Below, piece by piece: positions 6,722 through 13,444 of a DNA stretch of 13,444 nt (its first letter is position 1; every line of letters starts with the position of its first letter). The DNA is from an uncultured Eubacteriales bacterium (lineage in GTDB: Bacteria > Bacillota > Clostridia > Oscillospirales > CAG-272). Position numbers and translations under genes: made by a program. The DNA lies in NCBI GenBank assembly GCA_910586545.1, contig CAJUIQ010000019.1, positions 21,295 through 34,738 of the forward strand, given 5' to 3'. A model generated the notes under the pieces. The model was not told the DNA's origin and ran no database searches. It saw nothing but the letters and a program-made list of their open reading frames with translations.

Positions 6722-7285
6722 ATGCCCAGTGAGAAAATTCTTGAACAGAAAAAGGCTGCCGTAGCAGAGCTTTCTGAAAAGATGGGACGCGCTGCTGCCG
6801 GTGTACTTGTAAAGTACCAGGGTATTACCGTAGAAGATGATACGAAGCTGCGTGCGAAGCTGCGCAGTGCAGGTGTGGAATACGCCGTAATCAAAAACTC
6901 TCTGATTGGCCGTGCTGCTGATATTGCAGGACTTGGCGAGATCAAGGGTCTTTTGGAAGGCATGAACGCCATTGCAATCAGCTATGACGATCCGGTCGCC
7001 CCGGCAAAAATCCTGAAAGAATACGAAGAAAAAGTGGAAAGCTTTGAGCTTCGCGGCGGATTTTTGGATGGTACGGTGGTAGACCTTGCTACTGTAAAAG
7101 AACTTGCGGATATTCCTCCGAGAGAAGTTCTGATTGCCAGAATGCTCGGTTCTCTGCAAGGACCTCTGTCCGGCTTGGCTGTTGCCCTGCAGGCAGTAAT
7201 CGACAAGAGTGGAGAAGAAGTTCCCGCTGCCGCTGCCGAGGAGGCGCCGGCTGCAGAGGCTGCTGAAGAAGCCCCTGCTGAATAA
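6722..7285 (+). CDS. rplJ: 50S ribosomal protein L10
   Basis: Stalk-base protein that binds 23S rRNA and carries L12 dimers on its C-terminal helix, recruiting translation factors. The 187-residue protein begins MPSEKILEQKK, with the family's VKYQGIT near 30-36, AVIKNSLIGRAA near 55-66 and the FLDG-to-IPPREVLIARMLGS region near 114-143. The L12-binding helix follows (LSGLAVALQAVID). The end is an Ala/Glu/Pro tail of about 24 residues that makes it longer than E. coli L10 (165). AAGGAGG at 6707-6713 lies 8 bases before the ATG. It is first in a two-gene operon with rplL and is controlled by the upstream leader. Confidence 0.97.
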   Translation: MPSEKILEQKKAAVAELSEKMGRAAAGVLVKYQGITVEDDTKLRAKLRSAGVEYAVIKNSLIGRAADIAGLGEIKGLLEGMNAIAISYDDPVAPAKILKEYEEKVESFELRGGFLDGTVVDLATVKELADIPPREVLIARMLGSLQGPLSGLAVALQAVIDKSGEEVPAAAAEEAPAAEAAEEAPAE

Positions 7286-7315
7286 TTTAGATCCGGTTGG
7301 ATCCCTATAATGTAC

Positions 7316-7328
7316 GCCGCAATGCGGC
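7316..7328 (+). other. Small hairpin between rplJ and rplL
   Basis: GCCGC-AAT-GCGGC, a 5-bp stem in the 79-base gap, followed by an A/T-rich stretch and the rplL ribosome binding site. It may set mRNA processing or stability and help raise L12 above L10, which the ribosome needs in a 4:1 or 6:1 ratio. There is no proper T-run, so it is not a terminator. The function is inferred. Confidence 0.4.
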
Positions 7329-7364
7329 AATTAAATTTAAAAAATATTTTGGAGGTATACAATA

Positions 7365-7742
7365 ATGGCATCCGAAAAGACAACTGCTATTCTTGAAGAA
7401 ATCAAAGCGCTCACAATTTTGGAGCTGTCCGATCTGGTAAAGGCAATCGAAGAGGAATTTGGTGTATCTGCAGCGCCTGTTGCTGTAGCTGCTGTTGGCG
7501 GCGCTGCTCCTGCAGCTGCTGCTGAAGAAAAATCCGAGTTCGACGTTATTCTGAAGGGCTTCGGCGCTAAGAAGCTGGACGTTATCAAAGTGATTCGTGA
7601 GATCACTGGTCTCGGCCTGAAAGAAGCAAAAGAAATGGTTGAGGGCGCTCCTAAGACTGTTAAAGAAGGTGCAAGCAAGGAAGACGCTGAGCAGATTAAG
7701 GCTAAGCTCACCGAGGCTGGCGCAGAAGTTGAAATTAAGTAA
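7365..7742 (+). CDS. rplL: 50S ribosomal protein L7/L12
   Basis: Multicopy stalk protein that contacts EF-Tu, EF-G and other GTPases and stimulates their GTP hydrolysis. At 125 residues it has normal length. The N-terminal dimerisation helices (about 1-35) are followed by an Ala-rich hinge (AAVGGAAPAAAAEE, about 42-55). The globular C-terminal domain carries the diagnostic IKVIREITGLGLKEAKEMVE around residues 75-94. GGAGG at 7351-7355 lies 9 bases before the ATG. It is the last gene of the rplJL operon; the terminator begins 16 bases after its stop, so no rpoB read-through is expected here. Confidence 0.98.
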   Translation: MASEKTTAILEEIKALTILELSDLVKAIEEEFGVSAAPVAVAAVGGAAPAAAAEEKSEFDVILKGFGAKKLDVIKVIREITGLGLKEAKEMVEGAPKTVKEGASKEDAEQIKAKLTEAGAEVEIK

Positions 7743-7758
7743 TTTTACTTCATACGAG

Positions 7759-7788
7759 AAAACGGACTGCATATGCAGTCCGTTTTTT
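7759..7788. terminator. Terminator of rplJ-rplL, possibly bidirectional
   Basis: AAAACGGACTGCAT (7759-7772) and ATGCAGTCCGTTTT (7773-7786) form a perfect 28-base palindrome ending in six T on the plus strand. On the minus strand the stem ends in four T, so it may also stop transcripts from the convergent hsd operon, which has no other clear terminator after hsdR. The remaining gap, 7789-7987, shows no supported gene. Confidence 0.88.
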
Positions 7789-7987
7789 CATAGCGAATCG
7801 TAGTTTGCATCAAAGTTTAGCCTTCTATCAAAAGGACAAATAAAAAACGCGTTGATCAGAGAGTATATTCACAGCAACGCTCCAAACAATGCATGGCGGC
7901 AGCGTTCATAAACGAATACGCCAAATCTTTTGATAAAAAAGCATTTTTCATACCGATATCTTCTGTGCAGTGCCCACTGCCAACAGT

Positions 7988-10900
7988 TCAATATTCCTCT
8001 TGCTCTACAATGATTTTGTAAACTTGTTCTACTTGCTCCTCGTTATGCAGGATTTCATACAAAGCACGCTTTATATGATTCTCTTTAATCGGATTCCCGC
8101 GAAACCGATCCTGTTTCGTTTTTAAAACTGCCGCATGCAGTCTTTTAGAAAGCTCCACATCTTCCCCGCAGTTATCATACAGTGAGCGCATAGCGCCGCT
8201 GTCCCGTATTTCATTCGGATAGTGAGCGCTTTCCTGCGGTTTTGCCACATCCCTCGCCAAAGCGATGTATCTTTCCATCAACGCCTTATAGGCCACTACT
8301 CCTTTACGACGATCTGCTATCAGCTGTTCCAGCACGGTAGACATCTTTTCAAAGTAAGCCGGGTTGGAGCTCATATGCTCCTCAACCTTTCTGCGAATAT
8401 TGCTTTCAATTGTAATCGCGGCGCTTTTTCGGGCGCTATGTTCCCGCGCGCCTTTTAGCTTTTCCTTCCAGGAGACAATAAAATCCAGTAGATCAAAGTC
8501 ATCAAAAGCTCCAATTGTCTGCGCTTCCTGCGCCGCAATATAATTGTCTATTAAATAGCGCATACCCGGCTCATACATCTTAAGATCAATAAAATCACCG
8601 CTAGCTCTGCCGATTTCCCCGCGTAGTGCCAAATAAAAGCTGACCTGTTTCTCCAGCTTTTTACGCTGAGAAAGCGTATATCCGGCTTTCTCCAAACTAG
8701 GCTTGACTTGGGCGTAGGAGCGGGCCAATCGTCCCACCAGTCGATATAGCTGCTCTCGAATTTTTGCATAGGCCTCGTCTATCTGCGGGTTTACGCCTTG
8801 CTCTCCGCAGAAAAACTGTATATAATCCATTTGCGTCTTTGACCGCGCCACGCCTTTGCAAAGGCACTTTAGTGTATCCAGCGTTTCTAGAAAATGTATT
8901 TCTGAAGCAAGAGCTTGATCTTTTAATAACCCTTCTATATCTTTCTCGTCATAGTCTGCAAACGCTCCGGTGGTATATCTGCGCATCACATCCGTTAAGC
9001 TGCCAAACAGATGCTTGTAATCTACAATATAACCAAAGTCCTTGCTCTCTCCGTCCAGACGGTTTACCCGACAAATCGCCTGAAACAGACCGTGGTTATG
9101 CATTGTTTTATCTAAATATAGATAGGTGCAGTGCGGCGCGTCAAATCCGGTAAGAAGCTTGTCCACTACAATGAGCAGTCGCATGCTGGCAGGTTCCTCC
9201 ACAAACTTGCGCCGCACCTGCGCTTCAAAATCTTCTGGTGAACAGCCGTCCAGCATCTTACTATAGATCTGGTACTTTTCAACATTTTCTTTCTTTTCCT
9301 TCGCACTGCCAAAATCTGCAATCAGGTCCCCTAAGCTGGGCTTATAAGAAGAAACGATTGCACAGCTAAAAAAGCCTTTGCTTTGAAAAATCTCATAAAA
9401 CTTGCAGGCGGTATAAACGGATCCTGCCACCAGCATTGCATTGCCGCTGCCGTCCATCAGGCGCGGTTTTGTGGCAAAATCCAGTATGATATCGCTGGCG
9501 ATCTTTTCCAGTCTAGAGCGGGAAGAAAATACCTTCTGCATATTACCCCAGCGAGCGCGCAGCCGCGCTTTGGCCCGTGGGGTAATCCCTTTGGTTTTTG
9601 CGTCAAACCACAGATCAATTCGTTTTTGAGACGTAAGATACTGTGGAATATCCCGCGCCTCATAGCGCAGGTCCAGAATTACACCGTCCTCTACGCCTTC
9701 ATTATACTTATAAGTATGGATATAACCGCCAAACTTTGCTGTGCTGTTCTTTTTATCCTTTTTTAAAAGCGGCGTTCCCGTAAAGCCGATAAAAACAGCT
9801 TTAGGCAGAATTGCTTTCATTGCTTTATGGAGCTTGCCGGACTGGGTACGGTGGCATTCGTCCACGAACACAACGATATTACCCTTTGCTGAGAAATCGT
9901 CAGGCAGCGCTGCATACAGTTCTGTAATGTAAGCGTTATAATCTAGATTGGGATTCTCTCTGCTTTTTCCGCCAAACTTATGGATTAAAGAGCATAACAA
10001 ACGATCTTCCCAGCAATTCAAACGCCGAATCAGTTCATTCCCGTTTTTTGCCCGCACGATGGTTTCATCCACCCCTTTATATGTGCGTTCAACTTGCTCG
10101 TCCAGTTCTGCCCGATCAGTGATAATCAGTACGCGAGCGGAGGGATCATTTGCAAGAATCCATTTGGATAGCCAGACCATCGTAAGGCTTTTGCCGCTAC
10201 CCTGTGTATGCCAGATCATACCGCCTCGATTTTTCGCAAGGCGGTTCTGCGCGCGTTTCACCGCGTAATATTGATTGTAGCGGCATACTTTTTTTACACC
10301 TTTGTCAAAAATCACAAAATTGCAGATTAAATCCAGAAATCGTGTTTTATAAAAAAGCGAGCATAGTCCGAAAAATAGTCGTTCCCGTGCATTCCCGCAA
10401 GCATCCTGAATGAGCGGGTCCAGCGAATCCTGCTCGTCGGCAAAATCTTTATATCCGTCTGGTTTCCATTCCTGGTAATATTCTTCCGGCGTCAGCACTG
10501 TGCCGTAACGCAGCCCTTCGCTTTCATTACCCGCCATACAAAACTGTATCGTAGTAAAAAAATTTTGGATGAAATGCGCGTTTTGGTTGGTAAGATTCTG
10601 CCGTATTCCGTCAAAGACAGAGACGGCGCTTTTTTTTAATTCCAACACGGCCAGTGCGATACCATTTACATACATTACCAAGTCGGGGCGTTTGGTTCGT
10701 CCGCCTGTCACAGTGACCTCTTCGGCAATGGCAAAGTCATTTCGGGTAGGGTTTGCAAAGTCAATGAAGTAAACAGTCCGTTCCGGTTCCCCTGCTTTCT
10801 GCCGTACCTTGGCGCCATACTTTAGCAAGGCATATACTTTCTTGTTAGCGGCATACAATCCGTCGCGCAAATCCGAAGCCGTTCTTTCAAGAAGTTTAAT

Positions 10901-11083
10901 TGCTTTTTTTGCGGCAACTGGCGTATACCCTCTGTTTACCAGATTGGCATGGAGACAATCCTGCATTATATTGCTGTTTTCACAGCCCTGCAGGTTTCCT
11001 AGGTATGTATACTGCAACCGGTCTCGAAAAAAATCGATTACCCGGTTTTGGGTTTTCCTTTCATTGTCTCCAATATATGCCAT
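7988..11083 (-). CDS. hsdR: Type I restriction enzyme R subunit HsdR
   Basis: ATP-driven DNA translocase and endonuclease of a type I restriction-modification complex; with HsdM and HsdS it cuts unmodified foreign DNA away from its target site. At 1031 residues it has family size. The N-terminal nuclease domain has the PD-ExK signature (P133, D134, E148, K150 in RPDLVMY...LELKK). The SF2 motor shows TQGSGKS (293-299, Walker A), DECH (408-411), GFTGTP (433-438), TGFDAP (645-650) and QAICRVNR (668-675). The rest is the helical C-terminal HsdR region. All catalytic motifs are intact. The ATG at 11083 was chosen because AGGAGTAAGGA precedes it and MAYIGDNERKTQNR is a typical start; an in-frame TTG at 11152 has no good ribosome site. 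It is last in the operon, 97 bases after hsdS. Confidence 0.95.
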   Translation of the reverse strand: MAYIGDNERKTQNRVIDFFRDRLQYTYLGNLQGCENSNIMQDCLHANLVNRGYTPVAAKKAIKLLERTASDLRDGLYAANKKVYALLKYGAKVRQKAGEPERTVYFIDFANPTRNDFAIAEEVTVTGGRTKRPDLVMYVNGIALAVLELKKSAVSVFDGIRQNLTNQNAHFIQNFFTTIQFCMAGNESEGLRYGTVLTPEEYYQEWKPDGYKDFADEQDSLDPLIQDACGNARERLFFGLCSLFYKTRFLDLICNFVIFDKGVKKVCRYNQYYAVKRAQNRLAKNRGGMIWHTQGSGKSLTMVWLSKWILANDPSARVLIITDRAELDEQVERTYKGVDETIVRAKNGNELIRRLNCWEDRLLCSLIHKFGGKSRENPNLDYNAYITELYAALPDDFSAKGNIVVFVDECHRTQSGKLHKAMKAILPKAVFIGFTGTPLLKKDKKNSTAKFGGYIHTYKYNEGVEDGVILDLRYEARDIPQYLTSQKRIDLWFDAKTKGITPRAKARLRARWGNMQKVFSSRSRLEKIASDIILDFATKPRLMDGSGNAMLVAGSVYTACKFYEIFQSKGFFSCAIVSSYKPSLGDLIADFGSAKEKKENVEKYQIYSKMLDGCSPEDFEAQVRRKFVEEPASMRLLIVVDKLLTGFDAPHCTYLYLDKTMHNHGLFQAICRVNRLDGESKDFGYIVDYKHLFGSLTDVMRRYTTGAFADYDEKDIEGLLKDQALASEIHFLETLDTLKCLCKGVARSKTQMDYIQFFCGEQGVNPQIDEAYAKIREQLYRLVGRLARSYAQVKPSLEKAGYTLSQRKKLEKQVSFYLALRGEIGRASGDFIDLKMYEPGMRYLIDNYIAAQEAQTIGAFDDFDLLDFIVSWKEKLKGAREHSARKSAAITIESNIRRKVEEHMSSNPAYFEKMSTVLEQLIADRRKGVVAYKALMERYIALARDVAKPQESAHYPNEIRDSGAMRSLYDNCGEDVELSKRLHAAVLKTKQDRFRGNPIKENHIKRALYEILHNEEQVEQVYKIIVEQEEY

Positions 11084-11116
11084 GCTGTCCTTACTCCTGT
11101 TATTATTTTGTGCTTT

Positions 11117-11161
11117 CACAAAACGCAGAGGGAAAATGGTCTCCGGGTCCAAGGTTTTGTG
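11117..11161. repeat. Inverted repeat in the hsdS-hsdR gap
   Basis: CACAAAAC (11117-11124) and GTTTTGTG (11154-11161) are perfect 8-base arms around a 29-base loop, between the hsdS stop and the hsdR start. In the transcript this could fold into a weak hairpin that slows or tunes hsdR expression. No T-run follows, so it is not a standard terminator. The role is speculative. Confidence 0.3.
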
Positions 11162-11180
11162 TTTTATGCGAATCCGCTTT

Positions 11181-12365
11181 TTACAGCAGTCGGATTTTGC
11201 CGGTTAAAAGCTGCTGCAGCATACCCTGCTGAATCTGTCGATATTTGGAAAGCTTTCGATCAAGTTCTTCAAGTTCTTTATCCATATCGGCCAGCACAGC
11301 GGCGATAGCGTCCTGTTCCTCCCGGCTTGGAAGAGGTACCTGAAATCCCTGCAGAATATCCTTGCTAAGATTGGCTTGCGTTCCTGTCTGTCCCATCTGC
11401 AGAAATACATTCGTTTGAGAAGATAATACATAGTACAGAAATTCTATGGAATAATTTTTCAGGTTATATATGCCAAGAATTGCCTGGCTGGAGGATACTT
11501 GTCCCCTCGTAATACAGCATTTTCCAATAGATGCGTACATGGCAAACAGCAAAGTGCCTGTAGGGTATATTTTTGCCGATGAATTTTCAATTCCCTCTTT
11601 TGAAAGGAATTTCTGAGCCGTCTCAATATATTTATTTGCAGTGGACATATCCGATATAGAAACCCACGGAATCTCTCCTCCGTAATATTCCGGCACATCG
11701 GAGGGAGGCGTGCCACCGGCGTGCAGCGTTCCAATATCCCCCAATGTGGCAGTGCCCCATGGGTCGCTGTATCCATGCAGTCGGATTTTGCCGGAAAGCA
11801 ACTGTTCAATCGTCCCCTGCATAATCGCTTTTTTCTTTAAAATCAGCTTTTCCAGCGATGCGGCTAATGCATCTGTATCCTCCAACACTTGTGCAATATG
11901 CTCCTGTTCATGAAGGGGAGGAACAGGAATCGGCGTATCCTGAATTTGCGGCACAGTAAGCTGTGGCACCCCTGTCGATTCAAAAACAAAAGGAGCGGTA
12001 TTTTCCAAGTAGGCAGCAACAAATCTGGAACAGATTGGCGTCTTTGGCTCACAGATAAGCAGCCGAACAATTGCAGAAAATTTCTCACGGCGATATAAAC
12101 AATGTCCAATGTCTCCACGTCCTGTTATGGTAACGGCATTTCCTGCGTATTTCGGATTGGAGCAATATCCATAAATGCCCTCGTCCTGAAGCGCATTGGA
12201 ATAAATAGGATATTGGTATACAAATGTTTTTACTTTGGAAAAGTCTGACGGATCTACATCTCCTGCTGCGGATATCGTATATTGATCCGACAGGGTACAG
12301 ATCTCCCAATCTTCTGGAAAATCCACAATGGCAGGACTCTCGACGCTTTTTTTTATCTCTTCCAT
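11181..12365 (-). CDS. hsdS: Type I restriction-modification specificity subunit HsdS
   Basis: Determines the bipartite DNA target of the type I complex. The 394-residue protein has the full two-half plan: target-recognition domain 1 (about 17-150, including VTITGRGDIGHCLYRR), conserved helix 1 (about 149-196, PPLHEQEHIAQVL...LLSGKIRL), target-recognition domain 2 (about 202-345, with GGTPPSDVPEYYGGEIPWVSIS) and conserved helix 2 (344-394, PLPSREEQDAIAAVL...LLTGKIRLL). The two domains are of different types, so the target halves should differ. The start at 12365 was chosen because its ATG shares one base with the hsdM stop (TAATG), implying translational coupling; a longer in-frame start at 12416 would lie inside hsdM. 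Both conserved helices end in nearly the same DNA (see repeat). Confidence 0.95.
   Translation of the reverse strand: MEEIKKSVESPAIVDFPEDWEICTLSDQYTISAAGDVDPSDFSKVKTFVYQYPIYSNALQDEGIYGYCSNPKYAGNAVTITGRGDIGHCLYRREKFSAIVRLLICEPKTPICSRFVAAYLENTAPFVFESTGVPQLTVPQIQDTPIPVPPLHEQEHIAQVLEDTDALAASLEKLILKKKAIMQGTIEQLLSGKIRLHGYSDPWGTATLGDIGTLHAGGTPPSDVPEYYGGEIPWVSISDMSTANKYIETAQKFLSKEGIENSSAKIYPTGTLLFAMYASIGKCCITRGQVSSSQAILGIYNLKNYSIEFLYYVLSSQTNVFLQMGQTGTQANLSKDILQGFQVPLPSREEQDAIAAVLADMDKELEELDRKLSKYRQIQQGMLQQLLTGKIRLL
11186..11203. repeat. Direct repeat within hsdS, copy at the end of conserved helix 2
   Basis: GCAGTCGGATTTTGCCGG occurs here and again, identical, at 11777-11794. The two copies encode the GKIRL ends of the two conserved helices and are 591 bases apart (197 codons), so recombination between them would keep the frame and remove target-recognition domain 2. 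Confidence 0.85.
11777..11794. repeat. Direct repeat within hsdS, copy at the end of conserved helix 1
   Basis: Second exact copy of the 18-base repeat at 11186-11203, at the end of the central conserved helix of HsdS. Flanking sequence is also similar but not identical, as expected for the internal duplication of HsdS. Confidence 0.85.
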
Positions 12366-13444
12366 TACCACGTAAACCCCATTTTTTCCAGATGCTGCCG
12401 CACCTTTGCCTCGCAAATCTGAACGCTATCTTCCAGCTGCGGCAGGGTATCTTGATACCGCTTCGCTAATTCCGCAACATGATTTGCCATATTGTGAGAC
12501 GCGGCGTCATACAGCGCCTGAATGCCTGCAAAAATGGAAGCATACCATTTCTTTTCTACCAGCAAATCCTTGATTTCCTTTATGGTAAGGGAAGCATACC
12601 GTGTTCGTACAGATGCTTCTAAAGCATCATATAGCGCGGTTATCTCCTTTGTCTGTTCTTTCCATTTCTTATATAATTCCTTGTACTTTTGAATCAGACG
12701 GTATTCCTGTCCATCGGGATCTGTTTTTTTCAAATACTTAAATTTTGCAGCCACAGCTTTGGCGTCTATTTTGTTTTTATCCTGTAGACAGTCGTTGAAT
12801 ACGCCGTATTCTCCCGTTTGCTCTTCGACAAGTGTATCCAACGCGCTTTGTATTTCATACAGTAAATTTTCAGCTGTTCGAATCGTATCCAGTTCCGCCG
12901 CGAAAAATGTACGTTCCATTAAAGCTTTAGGAATCAATTTGCCGTCCCAGCCTTTGATTTTTACTTTTTCTTCCCCTTTTTTGGTTTGGGTGGTTTCCCG
13001 AATTATTTCAAATTCCCGTCCGGCAGCATACCCATCGTATTTCAGCAAAAACACATCATCCGCCATAACTTTTTGCCAAAAGGACAGCAGCACCTCATAA
13101 ACATCATATTTGTCTACCAAATTTATATCCGCATACTGAACAATCAGTTTTTCAGACAGCTTTTCTATAAATCGTTTTACATCGATACTGCTGTCAATGC
13201 TGCGCAGTTCTGCGTCTACTTCCTGACGCCATGCGGCAAAGGCGGCGTCGATCCGGTGGGCATACGCAGAAAATGCCGCGTCCTGATATATAGTGTCACG
13301 TACGGCATCCTTCTTCACATGCAGCTGATAATACCCCTGACTCTGCATAGAAAACAGTGTATTTTTCAGCTTTGGAAACAGCGTCCAATATTGATTCATA
13401 GAATCTACGTCTCGGGCTGGAATCCCACCATGAAGATGCGCGTG
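12365..13444 (-). CDS. hsdM: Type I DNA methyltransferase subunit HsdM (C-terminal part; 5' end outside window)
   Basis: C-terminal 359 residues of the modification subunit, which methylates adenine in the target given by HsdS and is also needed for restriction. The frame is open to the window edge and begins HLHGGIPARDVDSMNQYW; HGGIPxRDVD followed by a YW...FP segment is typical of the region after the methylase core in long clostridial HsdM proteins. The rest is charged and helical, rich in Lys and Glu. The catalytic N-terminal half (SAM-binding and NPPY/F motifs) lies off-window, so its integrity cannot be judged. The ATG at 13399 is internal, not the start. It is the first visible gene of the hsdM-hsdS-hsdR operon; its TAA overlaps the hsdS ATG by one base. 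Confidence 0.9.
   Translation of the reverse strand, partial: HAHLHGGIPARDVDSMNQYWTLFPKLKNTLFSMQSQGYYQLHVKKDAVRDTIYQDAAFSAYAHRIDAAFAAWRQEVDAELRSIDSSIDVKRFIEKLSEKLIVQYADINLVDKYDVYEVLLSFWQKVMADDVFLLKYDGYAAGREFEIIRETTQTKKGEEKVKIKGWDGKLIPKALMERTFFAAELDTIRTAENLLYEIQSALDTLVEEQTGEYGVFNDCLQDKNKIDAKAVAAKFKYLKKTDPDGQEYRLIQKYKELYKKWKEQTKEITALYDALEASVRTRYASLTIKEIKDLLVEKKWYASIFAGIQALYDAASHNMANHVAELAKRYQDTLPQLEDSVQICEAKVRQHLEKMGFTW

Noticed and set aside
7306..7311. TATAAT between rplJ and rplL as a separate rplL promoter
   Set aside because: No -35 box at 16-18 bases upstream; it is probably chance in an A/T-rich gap.
7826..7935. Inverted repeat TATCAAAAG / CTTTTGATA in the rplL-hsdR gap
   Set aside because: Nine-base arms of low complexity about 90 bases apart; no flanking duplication or mobile-element sequence supports an element end.
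7856..7951. Minus-strand 31-codon reading frame (MKNAFLSKDLAYSFMNAA...) downstream of hsdR
   Set aside because: No convincing ribosome binding site, no recognisable family, and it is short enough to arise by chance.
13397..13399. ATG that would start a stand-alone 344-residue gene upstream of hsdS
   Set aside because: The frame stays open upstream to the window edge and encodes HGGIPARDVDS, a conserved HsdM segment, so this Met is internal.

Overview
The window looks like a chromosomal segment of a low-to-medium G+C Firmicute, most probably a gut-type clostridium (Clostridia, perhaps Oscillospirales). Evidence: an L10-type attenuator leader before rplJ-rplL, strong AGGAGG-type ribosome binding sites, TTGACA/TATAAT-type promoters, compact hairpin-plus-T-run terminators, and protein variants of clostridial style (MATE pump, TypA, HD-domain CCA enzyme). 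The phylum is an inference from these features; the genus cannot be named from the sequence alone. No rRNA, tRNA, CRISPR array, insertion sequence or integrase gene was seen.

Layout, left to right. (1) The 3' part of mutY (+), a base-excision-repair glycosylase cut by the window edge, converging with and overlapping (2) an AT-rich gene (-) for a membrane-anchored NERD-domain protein ending in a topoisomerase-type zinc ribbon. (3) A promoter with a palindrome between -35 and -10, followed at once by an intrinsic terminator, then a MATE efflux pump gene (+). (4) typA/bipA (-), whose 3' end carries a deletion of about 22 bases that shifts the frame and leaves the true C-terminal tail out of frame. 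(5) cca (-), a tRNA nucleotidyltransferase with an HD domain. (6) Divergent from cca, rplJ-rplL (+), encoding the L10/L12 ribosomal stalk behind a near-consensus promoter and an L10 autoregulatory leader; rplK-rplA are not immediately upstream and rpoB is not downstream. (7) A type I restriction-modification operon on the minus strand, in transcription order hsdM (5' part off-window), hsdS, hsdR, converging on rplL.

How the parts work together. The housekeeping genes (mutY, typA, cca, rplJL) form the backbone. The NERD gene, the MATE pump and the hsd operon look like accessory genes placed between them. HsdM, HsdS and HsdR would form one restriction-modification complex. hsdM and hsdS are translationally coupled through a TAATG overlap, whereas hsdR is set off by a 97-base gap with an inverted repeat. 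The most notable points are the broken typA, the regulated-looking leader of the MATE gene, the repeat inside hsdS that could allow target-domain exchange, and the isolated rplJL operon. I found no convincing wholly new system.
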